Assembly (NCBI RefSeq): GCF_000973625.1
Contig: NZ_CP007501.1
Location: 1,240,001 to 1,304,000, forward strand
Direction of reading: 5' to 3'
DNA: 64,000 nt
From: Polynucleobacter duraquae
GTDB taxonomy: Bacteria > Pseudomonadota > Gammaproteobacteria > Burkholderiales > Burkholderiaceae
Within the stretch, counting starts at the first letter, position 1. Every line of letters begins with the position of its first letter. The notes beneath the pieces were generated by a model that did no database searches, was not told the origin of the DNA, and was given only the letters and a program-made list of their open reading frames with translations. Position numbers and translations under genes: made by a program. Shown here in pieces: positions 24,490 to 33,228 of the stretch.

Positions 24490-27474
24490 TTAGGCAAATT
24501 TTTCGATTTGGCACATGGTGGTTTTGGTCTCTTGCATCATCGTCACCTGGTCATAACCGTAGGTAGTTGCAGTGTTAACCGATTCACCGAGAATGATTGG
24601 TGAAGCACCTTCTGGGTAGTATTTACGCAAGTCTTTGCCCTCCCACCAACCAGAGAAGTGGAACGGTACAAAAGCAGTTCCTTGATCGACGCGCTCCGTA
24701 ACCATCGCACGAACTTTGATTTTGGCACCTGTTGGTGATTTAACCCAAACATAGTCCCAGTTCTTAATACCGCGGGCTTCAGCAGCTTTTGGATTAATTT
24801 CTACAAAGTTCTCTTGCTGCAACTCTGCCAACCAAGGGTTAGAACGAGTTTCCTCACCGCCGCCCTCATACTCAACCAAGCGACCTGAGGTCAAGATGAT
24901 TGGGAATTTCTCGTACAACTTATCGCTCAAGTTTTTGTCTTGCAGCGTTTTGTACAGGGTTGGCAAGCGCCAGAAATTCTTCTTATCCGCAGATGTTGGG
25001 TATTTACGCATCATTGGCTCGTTAGTGCTATATAAAGCCTCGCGATGGACTGGAATCGGATCAGGGAAGTTCCAAACTACAGCACGCGCCTTGGCATTGC
25101 CGAATGGATGACAGCCGTTTTTCATCACAACGCGCTGAATACCACCTGACAAGTCTGTCTTCCAGTTTTTACCTTCAGCAGCTTTTTGCTCATCTTCGGT
25201 TAACTGATTCCACCAACCGAGTTTCTTCACCAGCACATGGTCAAACTCTGGATAACCCGTCTTGATTGCAGAACCCTTAGAGTAAGAGCCATCTTCAGCC
25301 AACAAAGTCTTGCCATCCTTCTCAACGCCAAAGTTAGCGCGGAAGTTACCACCACCCTCCATCACAGACTTACTGGTGTCATAAAGGTTCGGTGAGCCTG
25401 GATGCTTGATAGCGGCAGTGCCATAGCAAGGCCAAGGCAAGCAATAGTAGTCACCAGTTGTATCGTAACCAGTGACAGGATCAACACCACCACGGGACTT
25501 CAATGTCTTTGGATCAAATACGCCTGCCATTCTCATGTGCGCCTTAATGCGCTCAGGTGTTTGACCGGTATAACCAATCGTCCAAACAGAGCGGTTAATT
25601 TCTCTGAGGATATCTTCAATCAGCGGCTCTTTCCATTGCTTACCAGCAAACTTGGAGCTCTGCATCTTGAAATTCTTGGAAAGCTCTTGGCCGAAACCAA
25701 GGCGATCAGCAAAGGCTTGCATGATGACGTGGTCAGGTACAGATTCGAACAATGGATCGATAACTTTCTCGCGCCACTGAACCGAACGATTCGATGCAGT
25801 TGCTGATCCACAAGTTTCAAATTGGGTTGTAGCTGGCAAGAGGTATACGTTACGGTTCTTGTTAACTGAGTTACCTTCCGCAGGCGGCATTGCAGCCATC
25901 GCAGCTACTGCTGTTGGGTATGGATCAACTACAACGAGCAAATCTAACTTGTCCATCGCGCGCTTCATATCTAAGCCGCGAGTTTGAGAGTTTGCTGCAT
26001 GACCCCAGAAGAACAAACCTTTAACGGCTGTTTGCTGGTCAATCATGTCATTCTTTTCTAGCACAGCATCGACCCAACGAGAAACGGTAGTACCTGATTT
26101 CTCCATCATGTCTGGTGCGTAGCGGCCTTTAATCCACTCGTAGTCAACATCCCAAACGGTGGCAAAGTGTTTCCATGAGCCGGCAGCAAGGCCGTAGTAG
26201 CCAGGTAAAGAATCTGGGTTAGGACCGACGTCTGTAGCGCCTTGAACGTTACAGTGACCACGGAAAATATTGGTTCCGCCACCAGACTTACCAACGTTAC
26301 CTAATGCCAACTGCAAAATACAGGAGGCACGCACCATGGCATTACCGATGGTGTGCTGAGTTTGACCCATACACCAAACAACTGTACTTGGACGATTCTT
26401 TGCTAATGTCTCAGCCACTTTATAAACTTCGGCCTCAGGAACACCGCAAGCTTCTTCAACGTTCTTAGGAGACCACTTTTCCATCACTTCTTTGCGGATC
26501 TCATCCATGCCGTATACGCGGTCGTTGATGTATTTCTTATCTTCCCAGCCATTGTTGAAGATGTGATACAGAACGCCGAACAAGAACGGAATATCTGTAC
26601 CTGAACGAATGCGAACATATTGATCAGACTTAGCAGCTGTTCTTGTGTAGCGTGGATCAACTACAACAACCTTACAGCCGTTTTCCTTCGCATTGAGGAG
26701 GCTTAACATCGATACTGGGTGAGCCTCCGCTGCGTTGGAGCCAATGTACATGGCAGCCTTGGAGTTCATCATGTCGTTGTAGCTATTGGTCATTGCACCA
26801 TAGCCCCAGGTGTTTGCAACACCGGCAACTGTGGTTGAGTGACAAATACGAGCTTGGTGGTCTGTATTGTTTGTTCCAAAGAAAGAAACCCACTTACGCA
26901 ACAAATAGGCTTGCTCATTGCTCTGCTTGGAAGAGCCGATAAAGAACAAAGAATCAGGACTATATTTTGTACGGAGATCTTTCATCTGCGCAGTGATTTC
27001 AGTCAAAGCCTGATCCCAAGAAATCTTTTGATATTTGCCATCAACGAGCTTCATTGGGTAACGGAGACGGAATTCACCGTGACCATGCTCACGTAGTGAA
27101 GCACCCTTGGCGCAATAAGCACCCATGTTGATTGGGGAATCAAAATTGGAATCTTGGCGAACCCAAACGCCGTTCTCAACAGTAGCGTCAGTTGAGCAAC
27201 CTACTGAGCAGTGGGAACAAACCGTTCTCTTCACTTCAATCTTGCCCTTGCCATCTAACATCGCTCTATTCGGCTCAGCAACTGCTTTTTGAACAAAGCT
27301 AAGCTGGCTAGCCGCAATACCTGCGCCTACACCAACGCCAGAGCGCTTCAAAAAGGTTCGACGATCCATCGTTGGTACCGCAGACTGTAGTCCACGAGAA
27401 AGGCTACCAATGAGGCGAGATGCAGGCGTAGCGCGGCTGCTTTGTGAAGTAGTAGATTTGCGAGTCAGACTCAT
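24490..27474 (-). CDS. fdhA: Formate dehydrogenase alpha subunit, Tat-exported
   Basis: A 994-residue molybdo/tungsto-bis-MGD oxidoreductase that oxidises formate to CO2. A Tat motif DRRTFLKRSG (37-46) follows a 36-residue extension. The N-terminal [4Fe-4S] ligands are Cys86, Cys89, Cys93 and Cys121. Cys211 in RICHSTTVAG is the metal ligand, so this is a cysteine rather than selenocysteine enzyme. The C-terminal molydopterin dinucleotide domain has TSGRLVEYEGGGEETRSN. Periplasmic location and the FeS and cytochrome b partners define a quinone-linked, membrane-bound formate dehydrogenase. Whether it uses Mo or W cannot be read from sequence. Confidence 0.95.
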   Translation of the reverse strand: MSLTRKSTTSQSSRATPASRLIGSLSRGLQSAVPTMDRRTFLKRSGVGVGAGIAASQLSFVQKAVAEPNRAMLDGKGKIEVKRTVCSHCSVGCSTDATVENGVWVRQDSNFDSPINMGAYCAKGASLREHGHGEFRLRYPMKLVDGKYQKISWDQALTEITAQMKDLRTKYSPDSLFFIGSSKQSNEQAYLLRKWVSFFGTNNTDHQARICHSTTVAGVANTWGYGAMTNSYNDMMNSKAAMYIGSNAAEAHPVSMLSLLNAKENGCKVVVVDPRYTRTAAKSDQYVRIRSGTDIPFLFGVLYHIFNNGWEDKKYINDRVYGMDEIRKEVMEKWSPKNVEEACGVPEAEVYKVAETLAKNRPSTVVWCMGQTQHTIGNAMVRASCILQLALGNVGKSGGGTNIFRGHCNVQGATDVGPNPDSLPGYYGLAAGSWKHFATVWDVDYEWIKGRYAPDMMEKSGTTVSRWVDAVLEKNDMIDQQTAVKGLFFWGHAANSQTRGLDMKRAMDKLDLLVVVDPYPTAVAAMAAMPPAEGNSVNKNRNVYLLPATTQFETCGSATASNRSVQWREKVIDPLFESVPDHVIMQAFADRLGFGQELSKNFKMQSSKFAGKQWKEPLIEDILREINRSVWTIGYTGQTPERIKAHMRMAGVFDPKTLKSRGGVDPVTGYDTTGDYYCLPWPCYGTAAIKHPGSPNLYDTSKSVMEGGGNFRANFGVEKDGKTLLAEDGSYSKGSAIKTGYPEFDHVLVKKLGWWNQLTEDEQKAAEGKNWKTDLSGGIQRVVMKNGCHPFGNAKARAVVWNFPDPIPVHREALYSTNEPMMRKYPTSADKKNFWRLPTLYKTLQDKNLSDKLYEKFPIILTSGRLVEYEGGGEETRSNPWLAELQQENFVEINPKAAEARGIKNWDYVWVKSPTGAKIKVRAMVTERVDQGTAFVPFHFSGWWEGKDLRKYYPEGASPIILGESVNTATTYGYDQVTMMQETKTTMCQIEKFA

Positions 27475-27535
27475 ATCTTGTCCCTGAGTAATATTTTTAA
27501 TTAACTATTTAGAAATGACTAAATCAACAAATGGT

Positions 27536-27757
27536 TTAAAGCATGGTCGTTTCGTAATACTTACGAATGTGTGCTGTGAGTTGATAGCCATCATCTTTAC
27601 CCTGCACAGTGCTGCCAATTTCTTGAATAACTGCTTTGCCAATCGGCGTTTGGGAGGCTATTGCTACGGCACCAACAGTGGCACCCGCCCCGATGAAGAA
27701 CTTCCTACGGGAAGGCTTGTTTTCTTCGTTTGCTACCGCTGTGGATTTGGCGCTCAT
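27536..27757 (-). CDS. Formate dehydrogenase-associated Tat-signal protein (FdhX-type)
   Basis: A 73-residue protein with a twin-arginine signal SRRKFFIGAGATVGAVAIA and a short conserved tail ending LTAHIRKYYETTML. Such small Tat-leader proteins recur at the head of formate dehydrogenase operons. It lies 61 bases ahead of fdhA and follows a terminator, so it is probably the first gene of the structural operon. AGGAGC precedes the ATG. Confidence 0.82.
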   Translation of the reverse strand: MSAKSTAVANEENKPSRRKFFIGAGATVGAVAIASQTPIGKAVIQEIGSTVQGKDDGYQLTAHIRKYYETTML

Positions 27758-27843
27758 CTGATGCTCCTATTTCGTTCTTATTTGATATTCGTCAAGTGTA
27801 ATTGGTAATTGCATTTCTGACATATTAGCGACATAAGATTTAT

Positions 27844-27872
27844 AAAAAAGAGGGGTAAACACTAACCCTTCT
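27844..27872 (-). terminator. Rho-independent terminator after the torD-like gene
   Basis: On the minus strand AGAAGGGT, an 8-base loop, ACCCCTCT (one mismatch) and then TTTTTT. It separates the maturation gene run (mrp to torD-like) from the structural formate dehydrogenase operon, which must have its own promoter in 27758-27843. Confidence 0.7.
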
Positions 27873-27890
27873 GTTTGATGCAATGCAACA

Positions 27891-28535
27891 TTAAATCATG
27901 TCGAAGCCTTGGCCCTCAATAGCCAAGAACTCACGAGTCAGAGCCGCAACAGAGTGATAAAGACGCATCTCAGGAACGTTATCGATTGCATCGCACAAGT
28001 CGTCATGCCATGGTCGAATGTGGTCGTTAAAAAAGACCCTTTGATTAGTGAGGTTGGAGATCTCTACATCATCACCTGCAATCAGATAGCGCATCACTTC
28101 ACAGAGTGCAGAGATATGGTCTTCAGTCTCAGAGATCTCCTCGGCAGATTCCAAGCCAAAAGCATCTAAAGCGCGGCGGATTTCTACTAATGGCCTCTCG
28201 TTTAAATAACCGGCCATATAAAAAGAACCATTCAGAATAATGATAGGCCTTCCTACGCTGATGAAATTCTGATCAAACTCATCCTGCCAAGCTTTGGCGG
28301 GGTTGGCTTTAGCCATTTCAACCAAATTCTGCCAAACCCTAGCTAAAGGGGCGTCTTCAGACTGAGCCTCCTGCCCCTCTGGAATGGAAGACACTATTTG
28401 ATCCAACAACTCTTGATCGGGCGCCTCATGAAAAAGTCTCGCAATCAAGCCGTACAAATCCGCTCTAGCCAAATCTTCTGGCAAACCCACATCACCCACC
28501 TCGGTCACGGAGCTTTCTTTTATCTGTTCACTCAT
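27891..28535 (-). CDS. TorD/DmsD-family chaperone for formate dehydrogenase
   Basis: A 214-residue all-helical cytoplasmic chaperone. The TorD-type features ADLYGLIARLFHEAPDQELL near the start and FFNDHIRPWHDDLCDAI (the E/D-hydrophobic-x-x-D-H-hydrophobic-x-x-W motif) are visible. It binds the Tat signal of the catalytic subunit and helps insert the cofactor. The ATG at 28535 overlaps the polyferredoxin stop by four bases; an upstream in-frame ATG at 28568 would intrude 36 bases into that gene and is less likely. Confidence 0.88.
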   Translation of the reverse strand: MSEQIKESSVTEVGDVGLPEDLARADLYGLIARLFHEAPDQELLDQIVSSIPEGQEAQSEDAPLARVWQNLVEMAKANPAKAWQDEFDQNFISVGRPIIILNGSFYMAGYLNERPLVEIRRALDAFGLESAEEISETEDHISALCEVMRYLIAGDDVEISNLTNQRVFFNDHIRPWHDDLCDAIDNVPEMRLYHSVAALTREFLAIEGQGFDMI

Positions 28536-30622
28536 GTTTCTTTTTTCACCATATCGACAACACGACAATCACTACACATTTTGAGTCTTTCTAAAGCCTC
28601 CCCAGCAAAGGCACTGTGAGCGCCCAGCTTCATCAGCATCAGATCGACCATTTTTGCTGTACCAAATACTTTTCCACAACCGATGCAATGAAAAGGCTTG
28701 GTCTCGTTGAGCTCTACCTTTTGCTTGCGCTGCTCCACCGTCTGCAAACGAGGGGCCAAAGCCAAAGCCTGCTCTGGGCAAGTTTGAACGCAAATGCCGC
28801 ATTGGACGCACTGCTTTTCAATAAAGGAAAGTTTGGGCTCGTCTAAGTTATCGAGTAAAGCACCTTCAGGACAGCTACCCACACAAGACATGCATAGCGT
28901 GCAAGCATCCTGGTTAATTTTTAAACCACCCAAGAAAGACGACTTCGGCAAAACTACTCCCTCAGCTGGTAACGGTACTTTTGCTTGCTTTTGCAAATGC
29001 TCCAAGACCGTTTCAATCGTTTCTCGCTTTTGATTGGACAAACCAAAACTTGCGGGAGAGCAAATAGCTGATAAAGCTCCACGCTGGCGAAGTTTGCTCA
29101 TTGCAAGCGAGGCTGGCTGAAGATCAGAGGTGGATTCCAGCTGTATTTGCGACAGTCTGGCATCAAATCCGTAAGCAGCCAAAATGGCGTTACCCAACTC
29201 AATTTGAGTTTCTAAGGCAGCGCGATAGCTCGGGTCTTCATCGCCCGTTAACAACAACACTACTTCACCAAAACCATAGCTGAGCGCACCGAGCCATAAA
29301 TCCAAACCAGTAGAGGCTATATGCTCAATCCCGTAGGGCAATACATAGGATGGCAAGCTTTCAAATTGTTTTGGTCTGAGGTGCGCAGATCGCCCAAGAG
29401 AATCTAAGGCCTGCGTTCCTGCCTGAAGTGTATGTAGTAAGAGGGTTGGACTAGAAGATTGCTTCGCTTTGACACTCTCAGTAATGAATACAGTAGCCAG
29501 CGCTTTAATTTCTTTACCTTGATGCGGCACACTTGGGTAGTTGTAGCGCATTGCACCAGATGGACAGACTGTTGAGCAAGCCCCGCAACCCATGCAAAGG
29601 TTCGGATTTACTTCAACAGTGCCTTGTCCATTCTTAAATAAAGAAGATATAGCGCCGGTCGAACAGACATCGATACAAGCATTGCACCCTACTTTGCCAT
29701 TGCGACCATGGGCGCAAACTTTCTCGTTGTAAGCAAAGTATTTAGGCTTCTCAAACTCACCCACTAATCCGAGTAATTGATTTGCTACTAAAGATTGCTC
29801 AAATGGATCCTGTCCTGGGGCAAAGTAGCCTTGCGGGGTTTGACTCATGCGCATTTGAGGATTAGCACGAAGATCCATAATTAAGTCAAACTCAGAACTG
29901 CGCTGACGCTCCACTCGATCAAAATTGATAGCACCAATACTGGCACAGGCGGTGATGCAATCACGGTGAGACTTACATTTGTCTAGATCAATTTGGAAAG
30001 AGTCATCAATTGCACCTTCTGGGCAGACTTCAACACAGGCGCCGCAACGAGTGCACATCTCTGGATCAATGGGATTTTGTAAATTCCAGTCGACTGTAAA
30101 GTGACCAAGATAACCATCTAACTTAGTCACCTCGCCTGTGTAAGTTGGAAAATTTCTGGCGATCGGTAATGCTCCTGACTCGGTGCACAGCACTGAGACA
30201 TCAAGAGAGTCGCTCAATTTTTCAGCCCAAGGCAAAGCTTGCTTACCGGGACCAACAATGAGTAAGCGCCCCTGGCTCTCGTAATTCACCACTGGAACGG
30301 GCTCGGCTTCCGGCATGTCCGCTAAGGCAAGTAAAGCCGTAATCTTAGGTCCAGAAGTTTTAGCCTCCTGAGTCCATCCAGCCACCTCACGAATATTGAC
30401 AAACCGCAATGGCGCTATCAATGGCTTCTCGGATTGCTCTGCCAGCTCCTTAAATAACGCGCCCTCTTGAGTACAAGCGATCACGAGTGAGTCATTACCA
30501 TTCATTGCCTGAATAGCCACACCCACCTCTTGCCTACACAAAGAGGTGTGTATCTTTACGCCCAACGCCTTTGCATCCAAAGGCATAGTTCCGTTGCAGT
30601 TGCAGACTAATTTTTGACTCAT
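28532..30622 (-). CDS. Polyferredoxin of the formate dehydrogenase locus
   Basis: A 696-residue cytoplasmic protein with at least six [4Fe-4S]-type Cys groups: CTRCGACVEVC (190-200), CKSHRDCITAC (216-226), a third set around 310-325 (CNACIDVC), CMGCGACSTVC near 350, CTLCMSCVGSC near 575 and CVQCGICVQTC near 608. Further CxC/CxxC pairs stand at both ends (CNCN at 7-10; CIGC and CSDC at the C-terminus). A dinucleotide-like patch (RLLIVGPGKQAL, 119-130) lies before the first cluster. It is coupled to the chaperone gene, suggesting electron transfer for maturation or for reversible coupling. Exact role unknown. Confidence 0.85.
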   Translation of the reverse strand: MSQKLVCNCNGTMPLDAKALGVKIHTSLCRQEVGVAIQAMNGNDSLVIACTQEGALFKELAEQSEKPLIAPLRFVNIREVAGWTQEAKTSGPKITALLALADMPEAEPVPVVNYESQGRLLIVGPGKQALPWAEKLSDSLDVSVLCTESGALPIARNFPTYTGEVTKLDGYLGHFTVDWNLQNPIDPEMCTRCGACVEVCPEGAIDDSFQIDLDKCKSHRDCITACASIGAINFDRVERQRSSEFDLIMDLRANPQMRMSQTPQGYFAPGQDPFEQSLVANQLLGLVGEFEKPKYFAYNEKVCAHGRNGKVGCNACIDVCSTGAISSLFKNGQGTVEVNPNLCMGCGACSTVCPSGAMRYNYPSVPHQGKEIKALATVFITESVKAKQSSSPTLLLHTLQAGTQALDSLGRSAHLRPKQFESLPSYVLPYGIEHIASTGLDLWLGALSYGFGEVVLLLTGDEDPSYRAALETQIELGNAILAAYGFDARLSQIQLESTSDLQPASLAMSKLRQRGALSAICSPASFGLSNQKRETIETVLEHLQKQAKVPLPAEGVVLPKSSFLGGLKINQDACTLCMSCVGSCPEGALLDNLDEPKLSFIEKQCVQCGICVQTCPEQALALAPRLQTVEQRKQKVELNETKPFHCIGCGKVFGTAKMVDLMLMKLGAHSAFAGEALERLKMCSDCRVVDMVKKET

Positions 30623-30632
30623 TGATTTCTTC

Positions 30633-31193
30633 TTAACTGGTTTTTTTATCCACGGTTAAGGGGGTTTGATTTCCCACTTCCGGAATAGATGTTGGTATGG
30701 ATGTTAAATCAGTCCGGTCAGGAGCGGGCAAAGCTGGGTCTTTGGATTCCTGATTGTCGATGCTGACAACGTTAGCAGTCTGAGACTCTCCATCATCATC
30801 CTTGCGGAAGATGTTCAGCATGTCGGACTGAACCATACGCTTGAGCATCTCCAAAGGAATCGGGTCTGGTTTTGAATAATCATCAATATAAATATCCAAA
30901 CCATCCATGATATTGAAGTGCGGGTCTGAAAACATCTTCTTCATTGCCGCTTGCTGTACTACTGGATCAACGCCAGGTTGCATGAAGGCTGAAAAATCTG
31001 GCGCAAAACGATCCATCTTCTCAACATCATCCAAGGAAACAGGCTGCGGAATATCTTCGGTCTTAGTTGATTCCTGCTGAGGCTCAGGACTGGCAGCTAA
31101 TTTTTCCTTAACTAGCTCGCCTGATTTTTTCTCAGGCTCAATATCCTCACCTAACTTACGACGCGACCATCGACTTAAAAAACCATCAGCCAT
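30633..31193 (-). CDS. DUF3306 protein
   Basis: A 186-residue soluble protein, opening with FLSRWSRRKLG and continuing through an acidic, low-complexity linker to the conserved core MDRFAPDFSAFMQPGVDPVVQQAAMKKMFSDPHFNIMDGLDIYIDDY. This matches DUF3306, found next to formate dehydrogenase genes in proteobacteria. It overlaps the DUF3305 stop by one base (TGATG). Biochemical role unknown; context points to enzyme maturation. Confidence 0.85.
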   Translation of the reverse strand: MADGFLSRWSRRKLGEDIEPEKKSGELVKEKLAASPEPQQESTKTEDIPQPVSLDDVEKMDRFAPDFSAFMQPGVDPVVQQAAMKKMFSDPHFNIMDGLDIYIDDYSKPDPIPLEMLKRMVQSDMLNIFRKDDDGESQTANVVSIDNQESKDPALPAPDRTDLTSIPTSIPEVGNQTPLTVDKKTS

Positions 31194-31732
31194 CAGTCCT
31201 CCGTTGGGCGATTTGCACCCTTGAATGATTCAGGACGATGACGTTTTTTTGGTTCAGGACGGTAATGTTCATTAACATATTCTTGCAACCAAGAAGCATG
31301 CTCTGTAGACAAGAGTACGCTATCGACCGACTCGCCGCCATCCAATAGACGTCCTGCTTCGTTGTAGCTTACGCTGATCCGATGAGGAATAGCAAACGTA
31401 GGCTCTGATTTAGCCAAGTCAATAGACTGTGCATCAATATATCTCTCAACATCTTCCTCTAGACGCCACATCACAAACCAAGCAGGAAGAGTTGCTGATA
31501 AGTTGAGGTAATAGCCTTCAGCCTCATCTGGGAAAAGATTCAAGTCGAATCCAGTAAACAACCACGACTCACTCTGCTCATCGCGGCCAAGGAACTGTCC
31601 AGAGATCTTATTACCTGCTATCGATGTGCTGTTGAATTGCCCAAAATCCGGCAACACCTCGTGCGGCGCCCACCGATATGAAATCCACGGGTTATCAACA
31701 AACTGCTTACGCATGATCACAGCAAAACGCAT
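31193..31732 (-). CDS. DUF3305 protein
   Basis: A 179-residue soluble protein with FAVIMRKQFVDNPWISYRW near the start, LFPDEAEGYYLNLSATLPAWFVMWRLEE in the middle and EYVNEHYRPEPKKRHRPESF at the end, matching DUF3305. It always travels with DUF3306 in formate dehydrogenase loci as far as I know. It sits six bases after mrp and overlaps the DUF3306 start. Role unknown. Confidence 0.85.
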   Translation of the reverse strand: MRFAVIMRKQFVDNPWISYRWAPHEVLPDFGQFNSTSIAGNKISGQFLGRDEQSESWLFTGFDLNLFPDEAEGYYLNLSATLPAWFVMWRLEEDVERYIDAQSIDLAKSEPTFAIPHRISVSYNEAGRLLDGGESVDSVLLSTEHASWLQEYVNEHYRPEPKKRHRPESFKGANRPTED

Positions 31733-31738
31733 AAGGCC

Positions 31739-32827
31739 TTAGGTGTTCTGAACCACAATATTTGGAAATTTATTGCTCATATCTTTAGAAAGCGCTGCTA
31801 CTTTGATAGCAACTCGTCTTGCAATTGTTTTATAAATTTCGCTGATAGCGCCATCAGGATCGGCCACTACGGTTGGGCGACCCGCATCCGCCTGCTCGCG
31901 TATCGATAAGTTCAGGGGCAATGAGCCCAAAAAGTCTGCGCCATATTCTTGGCACATCTTTTGGCCACCGCCAGTACCGAACACATGCTCTTCATGCCCG
32001 CAATTTGGACAAACATACGTACTCATATTTTCGATGATGCCAACAATGGGTACGCCAACCTTTTCAAACATCTTTAGGCCCTTACGTGCATCCAGCAAAG
32101 CAATGTCTTGAGGCGTAGTCACAATCACCGCACCTGTAACAGGCACCTTCTGAGCAAGCGTGAGTTGAATATCGCCGGTACCAGGAGGCATATCTACAAT
32201 CAAATAATCGAGATCACGCCAACGGGTTTGACGCAGTAGTTGTTCTAAGGCAGAGGTCACCATGGGGCCACGCCAAACCATAGGGGCATCGTTATCAATC
32301 AAAAAACCAATCGAACTCGCTTGGAGGCCGTGGCCTACCATGGGCTCCATCGTGTTCTCTTCAATAGATTCTGGTCTGCCGGTAATACCCAACATCATCG
32401 GCTGACTTGGTCCGTAAATGTCCGCATCCAACATACCTACTTGCGCACCTTCAGCCGCTAAAGCTAAAGCGAGATTAACGGCGGTAGTGGACTTTCCGAC
32501 CCCACCCTTACCACTGGCAACAGCAATAATGTTTTTTACATTAGGTAATAGTTTGACGCCACGCTGAACAGAATGCGCAACGATTTGACTGCTCACATTG
32601 ACGCTGACGTTTTTAACCTCAGGTAATTCACGGAGCACAGCAATCACCGATTTACGAATAGCATCAAATTGACTTTTTGCTGGATAACCTAAAACAATGT
32701 CCAAACTGACATCACCGCCATCAACGCGTAAATTTTTAACGCTCTTAGATGTTGCAAAATCAATTTGGGTATTGGGGTCAATCAGACCCTTTAGTGCAGC
32801 TTGCACAGTCTCTACAGTAAGTGACAA
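31739..32827 (-). CDS. apbC: Iron-sulfur carrier ATPase (Mrp/NBP35/ApbC family)
   Basis: A 362-residue P-loop protein. An N-terminal FeS-assembly (MIP18-like) domain covers about 1-85, then the deviant Walker A ASGKGGVGKSTT, Walker B-like DYLIVDMPPGTGD and the cluster-binding CPNC pair. It loads [4Fe-4S] clusters into apo-proteins. First of the maturation genes, it could serve the cluster-rich formate dehydrogenase and polyferredoxin as well as the whole cell. The start is TTG with AGGAGA ahead. The 133 bases upstream hold a weak hairpin (GTGCG / CGCAC, 32910-32928) that may end copZ. Confidence 0.9.
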   Translation of the reverse strand: MSLTVETVQAALKGLIDPNTQIDFATSKSVKNLRVDGGDVSLDIVLGYPAKSQFDAIRKSVIAVLRELPEVKNVSVNVSSQIVAHSVQRGVKLLPNVKNIIAVASGKGGVGKSTTAVNLALALAAEGAQVGMLDADIYGPSQPMMLGITGRPESIEENTMEPMVGHGLQASSIGFLIDNDAPMVWRGPMVTSALEQLLRQTRWRDLDYLIVDMPPGTGDIQLTLAQKVPVTGAVIVTTPQDIALLDARKGLKMFEKVGVPIVGIIENMSTYVCPNCGHEEHVFGTGGGQKMCQEYGADFLGSLPLNLSIREQADAGRPTVVADPDGAISEIYKTIARRVAIKVAALSKDMSNKFPNIVVQNT

Positions 32828-32960
32828 AACTCTCTCCTATTTAGTAGAACGGGCTTTTGTATAGCCGGCTCCACCTCTTTTATTAAGTCTGATGATGAAA
32901 AATCAAATAGTGCGTAGATTAACCGCACATGCAAAAAATTGCTAAAACCAAAATTAAGGG

Positions 32961-33155
32961 CTAAGGTGAAACTGGAAATCCTGCCTCCGTGATGAGCCCA
33001 GAGGCTAACTCTGGAGAAAGGCTTGTTTCTAGCGTGACCAGCTGAGTCGCTAGGTCCGCCTGAACCTGAGCCTGGGGGTCTTGGGCTTGCACAGCCCGAG
33101 TGACTGCGTTGATACAACCACCACAAGTCATCCCTGAAACCTTGAGCGTAAACAT
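32961..33155 (-). CDS. copZ: Copper chaperone (HMA domain)
   Basis: A 64-residue cytoplasmic metallochaperone consisting of one heavy-metal-associated domain. The metal site is GMTCGGC near residue 10, followed by a typical beta-alpha-beta-beta-alpha-beta length. It delivers Cu(I) to the ATPase encoded divergently 73 bases away. No CueR-type operator could be recognised in the gap between them. Confidence 0.9.
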   Translation of the reverse strand: MFTLKVSGMTCGGCINAVTRAVQAQDPQAQVQADLATQLVTLETSLSPELASGLITEAGFPVSP

Positions 33156-33228
33156 GGCTACCCCTTTAAAACAGTCAAAATACAGTTGTTAATGGCTTTT
33201 TTTCATCTTGCAGTAGATTATCTTCCAC

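Noticed and set aside
24490..27474. Selenocysteine formate dehydrogenase
   Set aside because: No in-frame TGA; the metal-ligand position is Cys211.
33156..33228. CueR operator between copZ and copA
   Set aside because: No convincing MerR-type palindrome with a 19-base spacer promoter was found.
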